DNA of 44,906 bases from SIBU01 sp964430335 (GCA_964430335.1 CAYSEN010000007.1:1-44906), one strand, 5' to 3'; positions 1 through 8,345 are shown, counted from the stretch's first letter. A program made the numbers and translations. Notes: generated by a model not told the origin, from the sequence alone.

Positions 1-507
1 GAATTTACTAAAGGTGAAAAGTTAATAAAATTAAACAACGCCGTTTTTAGTAGATTGCCAATTCTTGATAAGAAAAATCATAAATTGGTTTTAGGAGGGC
101 AAGGCTCTGTTGCAGAAGCGAAAATTAAAATTTCAGATAAGGAAATCAATGTGTTTTCAACTCACATAAAACACACACACTTAGAACCCTCAGAATATCA
201 ACTCGCACAAGTAGAAGGTTTGATTTCAATTGTTCCAAAGGAAAAAAGCGTAGTGATGGGGGATTTCAATGCCGTACCTGACGGTTTGCCGATAAACAAA
301 ATGAGAGAAGTTTTTGACGCTGTCGATGAGGGGTCGGCGCCAACTTGGAGTCAATATCCAGAGGGTTGTGATGTTTGTAAGCCTCAAAAAATCGATACAA
401 GATTAGATTATATTTTTGTCACTAAGGATATTAAATTTTCCGATTCAAAGATTGAAAGTTCTAAAGGTTCGGACCATTTGCCGGTTTCGGCTATAATAAA
501 TGTTTAG
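1..507 (+). CDS. Endonuclease/exonuclease/phosphatase family protein, 3' part
   Basis: The frame is open from base 1, so the gene begins left of the window and only about 168 C-terminal residues are present. Visible EEP-fold motifs are a GDFNAVPD block (metal and phosphate binding) and a C-terminal SDHLPV block carrying the conserved Asp-His pair. A stretch reading DYIFV before the last motif also fits the family. EEP enzymes are Mg2+-dependent phosphodiesterases acting on nucleic acids, inositol phosphates or lipids. The substrate cannot be told here, and whether a signal peptide or membrane anchor exists lies outside the window. The TTG at 55 is in frame but is not the true start because coding sequence continues upstream. 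Confidence 0.85.
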   Translation, partial: EFTKGEKLIKLNNAVFSRLPILDKKNHKLVLGGQGSVAEAKIKISDKEINVFSTHIKHTHLEPSEYQLAQVEGLISIVPKEKSVVMGDFNAVPDGLPINKMREVFDAVDEGSAPTWSQYPEGCDVCKPQKIDTRLDYIFVTKDIKFSDSKIESSKGSDHLPVSAIINV

Positions 508-546
508 TTTGTTAGGAATTTACTGGAATAATATTATTAAATAAAA

Positions 547-948
547 ATGTTAAAAGAATTCAAGCAATTTTTGTTAAGAGGAAATGTGGTGGATTTGGCA
601 GTCGGTGTCGTCGTTGGAGCGGCCTTCGGGACAATCGTTTCGGCGCTGGTGACTGACATTATTACTCCTTTAATTTCAGCAATCGCAAAGGTTCCAGATT
701 TTAGTGGTTGGGTGTTCACCATAAATGGCAGTAAGTTTATGATAGGGCATTTTGTTAACACTTTGATTTCATTTATTTTAGTGGCCAGCTCAATTTTCTT
801 TTTCGTGGTTAAGCCTATGAATTTTCTGATCGCAAGAACTAAAAAAGAACCTCCGGCAGATCCAACAACTAAGAAATGTAAAGAGTGTTTAGGTGAAATT
901 CCGGTTGAAGCCAGACGTTGCTCTCACTGCACACAGCTTGTAGCTTAA
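547..948 (+). CDS. mscL: Large-conductance mechanosensitive channel MscL with C-terminal zinc ribbon
   Basis: A 133-residue protein that opens as a homopentameric pore when membrane tension rises. The N-terminal amphipathic segment and TM1 (about residues 14-40, with RGNVVDLAVGVVVGAAFG) are near-textbook MscL, followed by a short periplasmic loop and TM2 (about 65-88). Where most MscL proteins end in a charged helical bundle, this one has two CxxC pairs (CKEC and CSHC, about residues 111-129), a probable zinc ribbon. Ribbon-tailed MscL forms are known in some bacteria. The start is the only good ATG, after an A-rich leader without Shine-Dalgarno. The gene lies 39 bases after the preceding EEP gene. 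Confidence 0.93.
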   Translation: MLKEFKQFLLRGNVVDLAVGVVVGAAFGTIVSALVTDIITPLISAIAKVPDFSGWVFTINGSKFMIGHFVNTLISFILVASSIFFFVVKPMNFLIARTKKEPPADPTTKKCKECLGEIPVEARRCSHCTQLVA

Positions 949-975
949 TTGTCTTTGTAGGAGTAGAATGGATTT

Positions 976-1332
976 ATGAATTTTCGTCTGGTACACATCG
1001 TCTGGGCGCTAGCACTATTTTCTGTAATTTTTTCATTTTCTATGTGTTCGTACACATCTTTTTCCCATATGAATATGGGAGTGGCTCACGCTATGGATAT
1101 GAATGATTCACTCGATCATAGCGACCACGCCATTTCTTTGTTTACTGCAATTATTCCGATCGAATTAACTTTATTGTTTTGTTCTTTTGCGTTTATCTTT
1201 CTTTTAAAATTTTTACAAGATAGTTCGGATTCAAGATTTGCTTACAGGAGAGTTCACTATGAATCTCGGCCACCGAACCCGATCATTTCACGACTATCAT
1301 TTAGCTTAAGGTCACCACCTTCGAAATATTAG
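976..1332 (+). CDS. Small two-span membrane protein with Met/His-rich loop
   Basis: A 118-residue protein of unknown family. It has an N-terminal hydrophobic helix (about residues 5-25), a loop at about 30-52 very rich in Met, His and Asp (HMNM, HAMDM, DHSDH), a second helix (about 54-78) and a basic tail. Such Met/His-rich extracytoplasmic loops are typical of copper or silver binding, but that role is inferred from composition only. An AGGAG at 959-963 lies 12 bases before the ATG, one of few Shine-Dalgarno-like motifs in the window. It is followed by another Met-rich membrane gene 28 bases later, so the two are probably co-transcribed. Confidence 0.7.
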   Translation: MNFRLVHIVWALALFSVIFSFSMCSYTSFSHMNMGVAHAMDMNDSLDHSDHAISLFTAIIPIELTLLFCSFAFIFLLKFLQDSSDSRFAYRRVHYESRPPNPIISRLSFSLRSPPSKY

Positions 1333-1360
1333 GATTTTTATTAGTTCTAATATTAAACTT

Positions 1361-1864
1361 ATGCAAATGACTCATTATATGCAACTCTTGGCTGACAATC
1401 AGCCATGGAATCTGATTTTGTTTATGGCTATACCGGTGATTTTGGCTGAGACTGTGGCGATTACAGAACTATATCTTTTACTAACTAGAAATTTCGACGG
1501 TCTTGCTAAAAAGATAAATTACTACGCGGGAATAACTGCTGGTATCTATTTCATAGGTGTCTTCATTTATCTTCTGGTAAATGCTGTTATACCTATCACA
1601 TCGGCAGGTGAGTGGAGAGGAGTAGCGGACGTGATTGCTGTTGGATTCTACTTGCTTAGCGTTATTCCTTTGGGCGGAATTGCTTTATTGGAGCTTGGAA
1701 TCATTATGAAAAATGAAGATGAATTAGAGAAGTTGAAGTGGCACGCCATTTTTGTCGCTACTTTTTTAGTAGTCGCTCATGTGGCTATGATTTTCGGAAT
1801 GCTCAATCCTACCGTTCTAGGTTGGCATGCATCTGAAGTACCAATGCAAAAAATGATGATGTAA
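1361..1864 (+). CDS. Four-helix membrane protein, DUF6803-like
   Basis: A 167-residue integral membrane protein with four hydrophobic segments (about residues 16-38, 52-75, 90-115 and 127-150). I recall similar proteins under the DUF6803 label, but that match is from memory. The tail after the last helix is Met-rich and carries His (WHASEV, then PMQKMMM). Together with the preceding Met/His-rich protein and the Cys/Met-rich protein encoded convergently at 1916-2191, this suggests metal handling at the membrane; that is inference. A strong bidirectional terminator follows the stop codon directly. Confidence 0.7.
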   Translation: MQMTHYMQLLADNQPWNLILFMAIPVILAETVAITELYLLLTRNFDGLAKKINYYAGITAGIYFIGVFIYLLVNAVIPITSAGEWRGVADVIAVGFYLLSVIPLGGIALLELGIIMKNEDELEKLKWHAIFVATFLVVAHVAMIFGMLNPTVLGWHASEVPMQKMMM

Positions 1865-1866
1865 AC

Positions 1867-1892
1867 AAAAAAGCCCCGAAAGGGGCTTTTTT
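1867..1892. terminator. Bidirectional intrinsic terminator
   Basis: A perfect 11-bp stem (six A, then GCCCC, pairing with GGGGC and six T) closed by a GAAA tetraloop. The A-run on one side and T-run on the other let it end transcription of both convergent genes, 1361-1864 and 1916-2191. Confidence 0.95.
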
Positions 1893-1915
1893 GTTTTGTT
1901 CAGTCTATTTTTTGA

Positions 1916-2191
1916 TTATTGGTATAGGTTACCGCCGTAAACGTCTCCAGCTGGAAGAGTCATCATGTAGTTTGCTCGTCCACCCATCATGTATCCGCCG
2001 TGCTTGAATGAACCGTAACCTACAAGGCCTTTTAGTTCACCAACCTGTACACCAAGGCAGAATACCATAACAATGATGATAAAACCGAAAATCCATCTTA
2101 CGTAATAAAAACTCTTTCCGTGACAGCTCATAGCGCCACATACTCCTTCTTCAGATGAAGAACAATCACAACAATGATTTTTTGTTTCCAT
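1916..2191 (-). CDS. Small Cys-rich, Met-rich single-span membrane protein
   Basis: A 91-residue protein. The N-terminal 27 residues hold six Cys and two His (CCDC, then CGAMSCHGK), followed by one transmembrane helix (about 31-53) and a Gly/Met/Tyr-rich tail (GGYMMGG, NYMM). The N-terminal cluster could bind zinc, copper or an iron centre. No family is recognised, although small proteins of this build are common in Candidate Phyla genomes. It converges on the two Met-rich membrane genes at 976-1864 and shares their terminator, and I read the three as one metal-related neighbourhood. The start is ATG with an A-rich upstream sequence. Confidence 0.7.
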   Translation of the reverse strand: METKNHCCDCSSSEEGVCGAMSCHGKSFYYVRWIFGFIIIVMVFCLGVQVGELKGLVGYGSFKHGGYMMGGRANYMMTLPAGDVYGGNLYQ

Positions 2192-2218
2192 GTTTTTGTT
2201 TTTTTAACTTTTAATAGC

Positions 2219-2247
2219 TTTTCATAGTGATTATATCACATTATAAT
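2219..2247 (+). promoter_or_regulatory. Promoter of the SGNH hydrolase gene, probably leaderless
   Basis: TATAAT at 2242-2247 with TTTTCA (4 of 6 to TTGACA) at 2219-2224, 17 bases apart. The -10 ends 6 bases before the ATG at 2254, so transcription should begin at or next to the A of the start codon. Confidence 0.65.
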
Positions 2248-2253
2248 TGTGCA

Positions 2254-2868
2254 ATGAAATATAAGTCCGCGATTCTTGGTGTCGGTGCTATCGTTGTTTC
2301 GATTTTTGGATTTTATTTTTTCTATAAAACAGAAACGATTACCAATTTCCCATCTCGCGGTACGGACATCATTGCTTTCGGGGATAGTCTTGTTGAGGGA
2401 GTAGGCTCAACTGAGGGGAATGATTTCGTTTCTAGGTTGAGTGCGAAAATAGGCCGTCCGATTGTAAACCTCGGTCATAGTGGTGACACAACTGCCGATG
2501 GAATCGCAAGGATAAACGAGCTTAACAACTACAATCCGAAAGTTGTTCTGCTTCTCCTTGGTGGAAATGACCATCTCAAGAAGGTTCCAATAGCGACAAC
2601 AAGGCAAAATTTGGCAACTTTAATCAAAAATATTCAGGGTAGAGGAGCCGTGGTCTTACTTTTAGGTGTACGCGGAGGATTGCTTAATGACCCGTTTGAT
2701 ACGGAGTTTGAAACTCTTAGGAAAACATACCACACTGCTTTTGTTTCTGATGTTTTAGACGGTCTTTTTGGTAAGGTCAAATACATGTCAGATGAAGTGC
2801 ACCCGAACGATCAGGGTTATGAAATTATCGCCAATCGAATCTATCCGGTTTTAATCAAGTTAATTTAG
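2254..2868 (+). CDS. Membrane-anchored SGNH (GDSL) hydrolase, TesA-like
   Basis: About 204 residues from the ATG at 2254. An upstream in-frame GTG at 2227 is rejected because it would lie inside the promoter. An N-terminal hydrophobic helix (about 5-24) anchors or exports it. Block I has the nucleophile in FGDSLVEG (Ser about 45), block II a Gly in GHSGDTT, block III the oxyanion Asn in GGND, and block V the Asp-His pair in DEVHPNDQG. This is the full SGNH catalytic set of arylesterase/lysophospholipase TesA-type enzymes. The likely site is the outer face of the membrane, and the substrate (acylated lipid or acetylated sugar) is unknown. It converges with the metalloprotease gene with one base between the stop codons. 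Confidence 0.88.
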   Translation: MKYKSAILGVGAIVVSIFGFYFFYKTETITNFPSRGTDIIAFGDSLVEGVGSTEGNDFVSRLSAKIGRPIVNLGHSGDTTADGIARINELNNYNPKVVLLLLGGNDHLKKVPIATTRQNLATLIKNIQGRGAVVLLLGVRGGLLNDPFDTEFETLRKTYHTAFVSDVLDGLFGKVKYMSDEVHPNDQGYEIIANRIYPVLIKLI

Positions 2869-2869
2869 T

Positions 2870-5800
2870 CTACTTGTCTAGAAGGTTAAGTAGAGAGATT
2901 ATTGCTGAGGCTGCCATGGTGTTTACAAATGAGGTTCTATAACTCGTGCCAGCCCCTTTTTGACTCTTGTTGATGATAATGTAGATTCTGTTACTATCTC
3001 CATTTTCAGTTTTTACTGAAACATAATATCCACCTGGTGGTATACCGTACTTTTTGACATTAAAGCCCAGTTTGTTTTTGTCTGTAGGTGATAGAGGTAG
3101 GTTAAATGAGTATTTACTTTGATCAGTATTTGAACTTAACAATATCTCGTTGTTTGTGCTGAAGCGCTCCCCGTTGATTGTTATGTCAGACGTATCACTT
3201 ATATTTTCTGGGCTTACGCTGTAAATATAGGGGGATGTTTCTCCGATTATGGTGATTGGGTCTGGTGAGACGGCTTTCTCAATTGGTATTGAGATTAATT
3301 TATTGTCATTGCTCGTAATTAGAAGGATTTGATTTTCATTAATTTCAAAACTGTACTGTCCAGGGAACATAATTCTAGGATTGAAATTGCTTTTTACTAG
3401 TACGTCGATTGAGGCGGCTTCACTGGTTGTGATAGGTAGGGAATAATAATCAGAAGTCGGTTGTACGATATCTCCATTTTTCAAGTTTATTTTTTCAATT
3501 TGTGCGTCCGCACGCATCATGGTCAGTTGCTGGTTTTCTGAAGGAGTTATTCGCTTTGTTAGGACAGACATTTGTCCGAATTTATAAATCGCTAATTTAG
3601 GTTTTTTAATTTTCAAATTTAATTTATAAGATACTTCCAGTTGGGATTCTTTTTTGTTCGTGTCGTATATGATTTTTGCAGTCGGCTTTTCGGTAAGAGT
3701 AATAATTGCAGAGGTGTTAGTCGGTTCTGATTCTATTACTTCAAATTTAGATGAATAGGCATAAGTTTCAGGGTTATCAGAATCACTAATCTTTATCCTG
3801 TAAAATTCGGGGTTTATTGTTTTTGGTACGTGCCAGGGGTATGTTTTACTTGGGCTTATTGAATCTACCGGAAATTTTGTTTCAATGTTTGCTATAACAG
3901 TATCTTCTCTTCGGTCTACAAGGTTTATGTCCACTTGCTTACTCTTAAAAGCAAGAAATTTAATCGGGTAAACACTATTTTTAAGTAGGGAGACGCTAGG
4001 CAAAGCAACGTCAGATATCGCCTTTTTATCATTTTTAGTATTTTCAATACTAATGTTAGCAACCAATCTTAAATCGGTACCGCTAAGTGTTATTGCATAT
4101 TTTCCAGAAGGCAGGTCAGTATACTGACAGGTGTACTTTTGTCCATCGTAATTACAAATCTTTACTTTGGTAGGTAGGGAAGCGGTTATTTTGTTTCCAC
4201 TCGATTCAGTGATATTTAGTGTCTCATATACACCGTAATTTTCATTAGAAAGTATTAATGTTCGATTGTCTGTTGGAAAATTTTTGCCGTTTATTGTGAT
4301 GTTGACCCCAGGTTGAGCTGGTTCTGGCACAACACTTTCGATTATCGGCTTTTCTAATACTTGTACATATAAATTTGCTGGGTTCTTTGAAATTATTCCA
4401 GAGTTTAAATTAGTAATATTAATCGGTATTAAGTACCATTTCGATTCCGCGTTGTCTGGTGCTGTTATTTTAAGCTCACCATACTTTGTATGTTGAGGTT
4501 TTGAAGAGGTGTCTCCTGGGGAGTTTTGTACTATAGACCAGCTTTTGTCGGGAAGTTCAGGTGTGATTTTCATTTTGGAATCATTACAAAGCACCGAGTC
4601 GTTATTCATATAAGAAAAACTGACATATGTTTGCCCTCCTTTATAAATCGGGGTTGCAACAGCTGTCGATATTGCCGGTATTCCATAGACACATGTGGCC
4701 TTATCTACTTTCACTACAAAAGTTGATGATTTTTCATCCTCTCTGATTATTGGACCAACCGTAATTCCAGAACCTTTATCTGTGAATGGCTTATCAAGTA
4801 ATTCTATGCCAGCGTTACCTACGTTTTCATACCAACTTTTGTTTGATGGCTTAGTGTTAATCAACCTTGATGACAATACTTCTTCAGCGTTTTCTTTTTC
4901 TTTGGGAATAATTACTAATAATTTTGTAATCGGTGTGGTTGTTGCGCCTTCAATGTTTAGTTTGTTCAGAGCACTGTCAAAACCTATCCCGCTTTTATAG
5001 TCGAGGTATATTCTAGGTCCGTAATCAGCTGTATTAGATTGAAAAGTTTCGGCGCTTTGGTTTTGGGATCCTAGAGTAAGGTTTGGTTGGGTTATTTTAG
5101 CAAATTTATATTTTGAATTTTTGTCCTCAAGATTGTTCAGTGTGTAGGTTCCTGACTTGCTGATTTGCAATATGTTCTCCGGTTTTATCCATCCTAATAT
5201 TTCCTTGTAACTTCCTTCGTAGTGCAAGCCGTACTTACCAGTTCCCATCGCGTCGTATGTGTTACCGTATTCCACATGAAGACATTCTCCATATATTTGC
5301 TGACCATTTTTACATTCTAGTCCGTTTGCATGTAGTAAACCAAGTGAGTGTCCAAGTTCATGTGCTAATAAAAAGTCTAGATTTGACCAAGGAAAATCTT
5401 GTTCGCCCCAAGACGAATTGCTCTTATAGTTATTTAGCCCAATCCAAGCTGTTGATAGTCTAATTGAGGGATCGTTGTTGTAGACAGATTTACCTACAGA
5501 AGAGCATCCTCCTTCCACAGTTGGTACCAAAAAAACAACACGGTCAAAATTTTTAAGATCTACTTTCTGATAGGCCAAATAGTTTTTAATTGTCTGATCG
5601 CTCAGGTTTCCATAGCCACATGCGGGGTTGTCAGGGTTGTTAGTGGTGTAGTTTGGAAGGGTAATCCATCCATATGCTTTTGCTTCAAAATAAGTTTGGC
5701 CATAAGAGGCTTCTTTAATAAATTTCTGGAACTGACCGTTATTTATGTAATCTTCGGCTTCTTTTGGTGAAATAGGTTGTGATCGGTTGATGGATGAATT

Positions 5801-6388
5801 TACAAGAAGTACAAGCGTTCGTTGTTTGCCTGTTGCACCGATGCCGGTATTTGTAGGAGATTGTAGGCTGGCTGTACCTTTTCTCAAAAATTCATTTGCG
5901 TTTAGTCTGTAACCAGTTAATGTAACTTTTTGCCCGGAAGTGTTACCAATTTCTTCTGTAGTGTAAACTCTTACGTCATTTACCCTGTATTCGTATTTTG
6001 AATTTTCATGATTGTTAAAATCATCCACATGTCTTATATCGGTTGTTCCTGACAGGCTGTCTTCCTGCTCAATATAATTTTGGAGTTCGATTGGTTGTTT
6101 GGACCTGATGTTGTTGTTTATGGCATACTGCAGAGCAAGGCTTGGATTTTGTCTTGCCAGATTTAAAAATTCAGCTTGCCTGATTTCTAACTTTTTTAGG
6201 AGAATGGTGTATTTATTTGTGCCGTTGCTTGCGGATTGTGTGGAAACCTTCGGAGGATTATTTAGCTCATTGTTTATTTCAGATATTAGGCCAAGGTTTG
6301 AAGTTACCAAGCTATTACCGACATGTCCTGGAGATGCAAAAATACTTAGCGGAAATAAAAACAAAACAGCAATGAGTATTTTTTTCAT
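2870..6388 (-). CDS. Secreted gametolysin-like (M11) zinc metalloprotease with IPT/TIG-like domains
   Basis: An 1172-residue exported protein. Residues 1-19 form a classical signal peptide ending in a small-residue site (FAS). The catalytic motif HELGHSLGLLH lies at about residues 340-350 (zinc ligands His, His and probably the third His), followed by a Met-turn block YGNTYDAMG about 30 residues later, the pattern of the gametolysin (M11)/metzincin group. Behind the protease come long beta-rich regions; two resemble IPT/TIG modules (starts near IIESVVPEPAQPG and YIYSVSPENISDT). Few Cys are present. A role in degrading host or neighbour surface protein is plausible but inferred. There is no cell-wall anchor motif or obvious C-terminal membrane helix beyond a weak hydrophobic tail (about 1155-1168). 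Confidence 0.85.
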   Translation of the reverse strand: MKKILIAVLFLFPLSIFASPGHVGNSLVTSNLGLISEINNELNNPPKVSTQSASNGTNKYTILLKKLEIRQAEFLNLARQNPSLALQYAINNNIRSKQPIELQNYIEQEDSLSGTTDIRHVDDFNNHENSKYEYRVNDVRVYTTEEIGNTSGQKVTLTGYRLNANEFLRKGTASLQSPTNTGIGATGKQRTLVLLVNSSINRSQPISPKEAEDYINNGQFQKFIKEASYGQTYFEAKAYGWITLPNYTTNNPDNPACGYGNLSDQTIKNYLAYQKVDLKNFDRVVFLVPTVEGGCSSVGKSVYNNDPSIRLSTAWIGLNNYKSNSSWGEQDFPWSNLDFLLAHELGHSLGLLHANGLECKNGQQIYGECLHVEYGNTYDAMGTGKYGLHYEGSYKEILGWIKPENILQISKSGTYTLNNLEDKNSKYKFAKITQPNLTLGSQNQSAETFQSNTADYGPRIYLDYKSGIGFDSALNKLNIEGATTTPITKLLVIIPKEKENAEEVLSSRLINTKPSNKSWYENVGNAGIELLDKPFTDKGSGITVGPIIREDEKSSTFVVKVDKATCVYGIPAISTAVATPIYKGGQTYVSFSYMNNDSVLCNDSKMKITPELPDKSWSIVQNSPGDTSSKPQHTKYGELKITAPDNAESKWYLIPINITNLNSGIISKNPANLYVQVLEKPIIESVVPEPAQPGVNITINGKNFPTDNRTLILSNENYGVYETLNITESSGNKITASLPTKVKICNYDGQKYTCQYTDLPSGKYAITLSGTDLRLVANISIENTKNDKKAISDVALPSVSLLKNSVYPIKFLAFKSKQVDINLVDRREDTVIANIETKFPVDSISPSKTYPWHVPKTINPEFYRIKISDSDNPETYAYSSKFEVIESEPTNTSAIITLTEKPTAKIIYDTNKKESQLEVSYKLNLKIKKPKLAIYKFGQMSVLTKRITPSENQQLTMMRADAQIEKINLKNGDIVQPTSDYYSLPITTSEAASIDVLVKSNFNPRIMFPGQYSFEINENQILLITSNDNKLISIPIEKAVSPDPITIIGETSPYIYSVSPENISDTSDITINGERFSTNNEILLSSNTDQSKYSFNLPLSPTDKNKLGFNVKKYGIPPGGYYVSVKTENGDSNRIYIIINKSQKGAGTSYRTSFVNTMAASAIISLLNLLDK

Positions 6389-6403
6389 TTGATTTTTTAA
6401 GGC

Positions 6404-6409
6404 TATAAT
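6404..6409 (+). promoter_or_regulatory. Possible -10 element for the lysozyme-like gene
   Basis: TATAAT at 6404-6409, 36 bases before the ATG at 6446, with no convincing -35. It sits in the divergent gap between the metalloprotease and lysozyme-like genes. Confidence 0.4.
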
Positions 6410-6445
6410 CTATTAGTCCCTTTATTGTACCAATTTAATTAGTAA

Positions 6446-7252
6446 ATGAATAAAAAACTGTACACAATTTTAGGTTATTTTTTAGTACTACTTTTAATTT
6501 TTGCCATTGTGCAATTGGCAGGTTTGTTTGCCGTAAATAATCATCTTACGGATGTTTCTGGTTCAGAAGATGTGAACAGTGATTGTTTTAGAATGAAAAA
6601 ATGTATAGATGAAAAATGGTTGAATACAAAAGAGTGGGAATCACTTAAGCAGGCGATTATTAAGGACCAGGAAATAATTAAAAGCGCATCCCAAAAAGCA
6701 AATGTGTCCCCGAGGCTTGTCGCATCATTTCTTTTTGTGGAACAAATGAGGCTATATTTTGATAATAGGGAGCTTTTTGAAAAAGTGTTTTATCCATTAA
6801 AAATATTGGTTAGCCAGAATCAATTTTCGCTGGGTGTTACGGGACTAAAACAAGAAACAGCTAAAATGATAGAAGGGAATCTTTATGCCACATCGTCGCC
6901 GTTTTATTTAGGTGAAAAGTATGCACATTTGTTAGATTTTGATTCCGACAATCATGGTAATGAGCGTTTTGAGCGTATTTCTGATGATAAAAATCATTAC
7001 TATTCATATTTATATTCTGGTTTATACGCAAAACAAGTCATGGAACAGTGGAAAAAAGCCGGCTTTGATATTTCTGAAAGGCCAGAAATAATTGCTACAC
7101 TTTATAATATAGGCTTTGATAATTCTAAACCCAAGAAAAATCCTTTAGCAGGAGGATCGGAGATAAAAATTGGTGATCACAAATATACGTTTGGCGCTCT
7201 TGCGTACCAGTTCTACATGTCGGATGAGTTGTTGGAAATTTTACCCAGGTAA
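6446..7252 (+). CDS. Membrane-anchored lysozyme-like protein (candidate lytic transglycosylase)
   Basis: A 268-residue protein with one N-terminal transmembrane helix (about 8-28) and an outside domain. The domain shows the pattern of lysozyme-fold transglycosylases: a candidate catalytic Glu in SFLFVEQ (Glu about 99), a SLGVTGLKQETA stretch (about 128-139) that resembles the S-x-G-x-x-Q-I-K motif, and an ATLYNIG stretch near residue 218 like the conserved L-Y-N-x-G. The family call (DUF1402/SLT-like) rests on motif spacing and no profile was run. Cleavage of peptidoglycan for pilus passage or wall turnover would fit. It is transcribed away from the large protease. Confidence 0.6.
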   Translation: MNKKLYTILGYFLVLLLIFAIVQLAGLFAVNNHLTDVSGSEDVNSDCFRMKKCIDEKWLNTKEWESLKQAIIKDQEIIKSASQKANVSPRLVASFLFVEQMRLYFDNRELFEKVFYPLKILVSQNQFSLGVTGLKQETAKMIEGNLYATSSPFYLGEKYAHLLDFDSDNHGNERFERISDDKNHYYSYLYSGLYAKQVMEQWKKAGFDISERPEIIATLYNIGFDNSKPKKNPLAGGSEIKIGDHKYTFGALAYQFYMSDELLEILPR

Positions 7253-7264
7253 AAATATTTAGTG

Positions 7265-7270
7265 TATGAT
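7265..7270 (+). promoter_or_regulatory. -10 element for the DUF2238 gene, probably leaderless
   Basis: TATGAT ends 6 bases before the ATG at 7277, placing the expected transcription start at the start codon. The -35 region is poor. Confidence 0.5.
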
Positions 7271-7276
7271 TATTGT

Positions 7277-7873
7277 ATGATCAAGAAATATTTTCCTCAC
7301 TTTTTATTAGCGCTGTATGTGATTGAATTTATTTTAGCGGGCATTCATCCGTTTTCTCGCTCAGTCTGGTTCGCTGAAAATATTCCAATTTTTGCGCTCG
7401 TAGTTTCTGTGGTCATTCTTTATGTTAGAAATGTTCGTTTCTCAAACACCGCATACTTTTTAATGTTCATTTTGCCTTTCTGGCACACAATCGGCGGTTA
7501 CTACACATTTGAAAGGGTGCCTTTTGATTGGTTCGGTAAATTGTTCGGTTTCGAAAGAAATATGTTTGACCGAGTTGGCCATTTTGCAGTCGGTTTCTAT
7601 GCTTTGCCTGTAATTGAATATCTTGTGGGAAGAGGCATGGTGGCGAAAACTTGGATTGCTACCACATACGCGATATTTTTGGTCGCGTTCGTGGCGGTAT
7701 TTTATGAGTGGATTGAGTGGTGGTACGCAGTTCTTTATGGAGGAGATTCCGGCGCTGCATTTTTAGGCTCCCAAGGAGACATTTGGGATGCTCAGAAGGA
7801 TATGTTGATGGATGTGCTTGGGGCAGTTCTTGTGGTTTTAGTTTATTCATTAAATAGATTTTTTAAAAAATAA
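7277..7873 (+). CDS. DUF2238 (YjdF-like) integral membrane protein
   Basis: About 198 residues from the ATG at 7277. The GTG at 7262 is in frame but lies upstream of the -10. There are five to six hydrophobic helices. Family signatures are FWHTIGGYYTF, DRVGHFAVGFY, FYEWIEWW and the strongly conserved FLGSQGDIWDAQKDM block near residue 165, followed by a Gly-containing terminal helix. YjdF/DUF2238 proteins are widespread inner-membrane proteins of unknown function with many conserved acidic and aromatic residues. It is one base upstream of the DUF2177 gene, so they form an operon. Confidence 0.88.
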   Translation: MIKKYFPHFLLALYVIEFILAGIHPFSRSVWFAENIPIFALVVSVVILYVRNVRFSNTAYFLMFILPFWHTIGGYYTFERVPFDWFGKLFGFERNMFDRVGHFAVGFYALPVIEYLVGRGMVAKTWIATTYAIFLVAFVAVFYEWIEWWYAVLYGGDSGAAFLGSQGDIWDAQKDMLMDVLGAVLVVLVYSLNRFFKK

Positions 7874-7874
7874 A

Positions 7875-8249
7875 ATGAATTTTATATCTTACTTACTCAC
7901 ATTGATCAGTCTTTTGGTTTTGGATGGAATTTGGGTCGGCTTTGTCGCCAAGAAGTTTTACGCTGAACAGATTGGTTTTTTGTATCGTGCCAATGTTCTC
8001 TGGGTTCCAATAATATTGTTTTATTTGATCTATGCTTTTGCCATTACTTATTTCGCGATTAGCCCTTCGACAACCAAGGCAGAGGTCTTGATCCGCGCAC
8101 TCATTTTAGGTTTTACCGCCTACATGACGTACGACTTGGTGAACTATGCTACTATCGCAAACTTCCCACTAAAAATGGTCCTAGTCGATTTGTCTTGGGG
8201 AACAATCATGACGGCAGGCGCCGCGTTTATCGGTTTTTTGTTTATTTAG
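7875..8249 (+). CDS. DUF2177 integral membrane protein
   Basis: A 124-residue protein with four membrane helices. Diagnostic residues are LDGIWVGFVAKKFY near the start, FYLIYAF in the second helix, TYDLVNYATI in the third and VDLSWG in the fourth, all matching DUF2177. Function is unknown. The ATG follows the stop codon of the DUF2238 gene after one base. These two families also occur as neighbours in my recollection of other genomes, suggesting a joint role, but nothing in the sequence tells which. Confidence 0.88.
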   Translation: MNFISYLLTLISLLVLDGIWVGFVAKKFYAEQIGFLYRANVLWVPIILFYLIYAFAITYFAISPSTTKAEVLIRALILGFTAYMTYDLVNYATIANFPLKMVLVDLSWGTIMTAGAAFIGFLFI

Positions 8250-8266
8250 CGTTTTCCTGCGGGGGT

Positions 8267-8275
8267 TGCTATAAT
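8267..8275 (+). promoter_or_regulatory. Extended -10 promoter of the first export cassette
   Basis: TG-C-TATAAT (TG at 8267-8268, hexamer 8270-8275) without a clear -35. The predicted start is near 8282, giving a leader of about 63 bases that contains the stem-loop at 8297-8326. Confidence 0.65.
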
Positions 8276-8296
8276 GAACTCAATTGGCAAAAGATA

Positions 8297-8326
8297 GTTA
8301 AAACCACTTTCTTTGAGGTTTTGAAC
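8297..8326 (+). other. Stem-loop in the leader of the first export cassette
   Basis: GTTAAAACC (8297-8305) pairs with GGTTTTGAAC (8317-8326) with one bulged G and an 11-base loop. No T-run follows, so it is not a terminator; it may stabilise the mRNA or be regulatory. Confidence 0.4.
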
Positions 8327-8345
8327 TGACTAAGAAGATAAAAAT

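Noticed and set aside
2227..2253. GTG start at 2227 for the SGNH hydrolase
   Set aside because: It would put the TATAAT inside the coding sequence and add nine residues before a normal signal-anchor start; ATG 2254 fits better.
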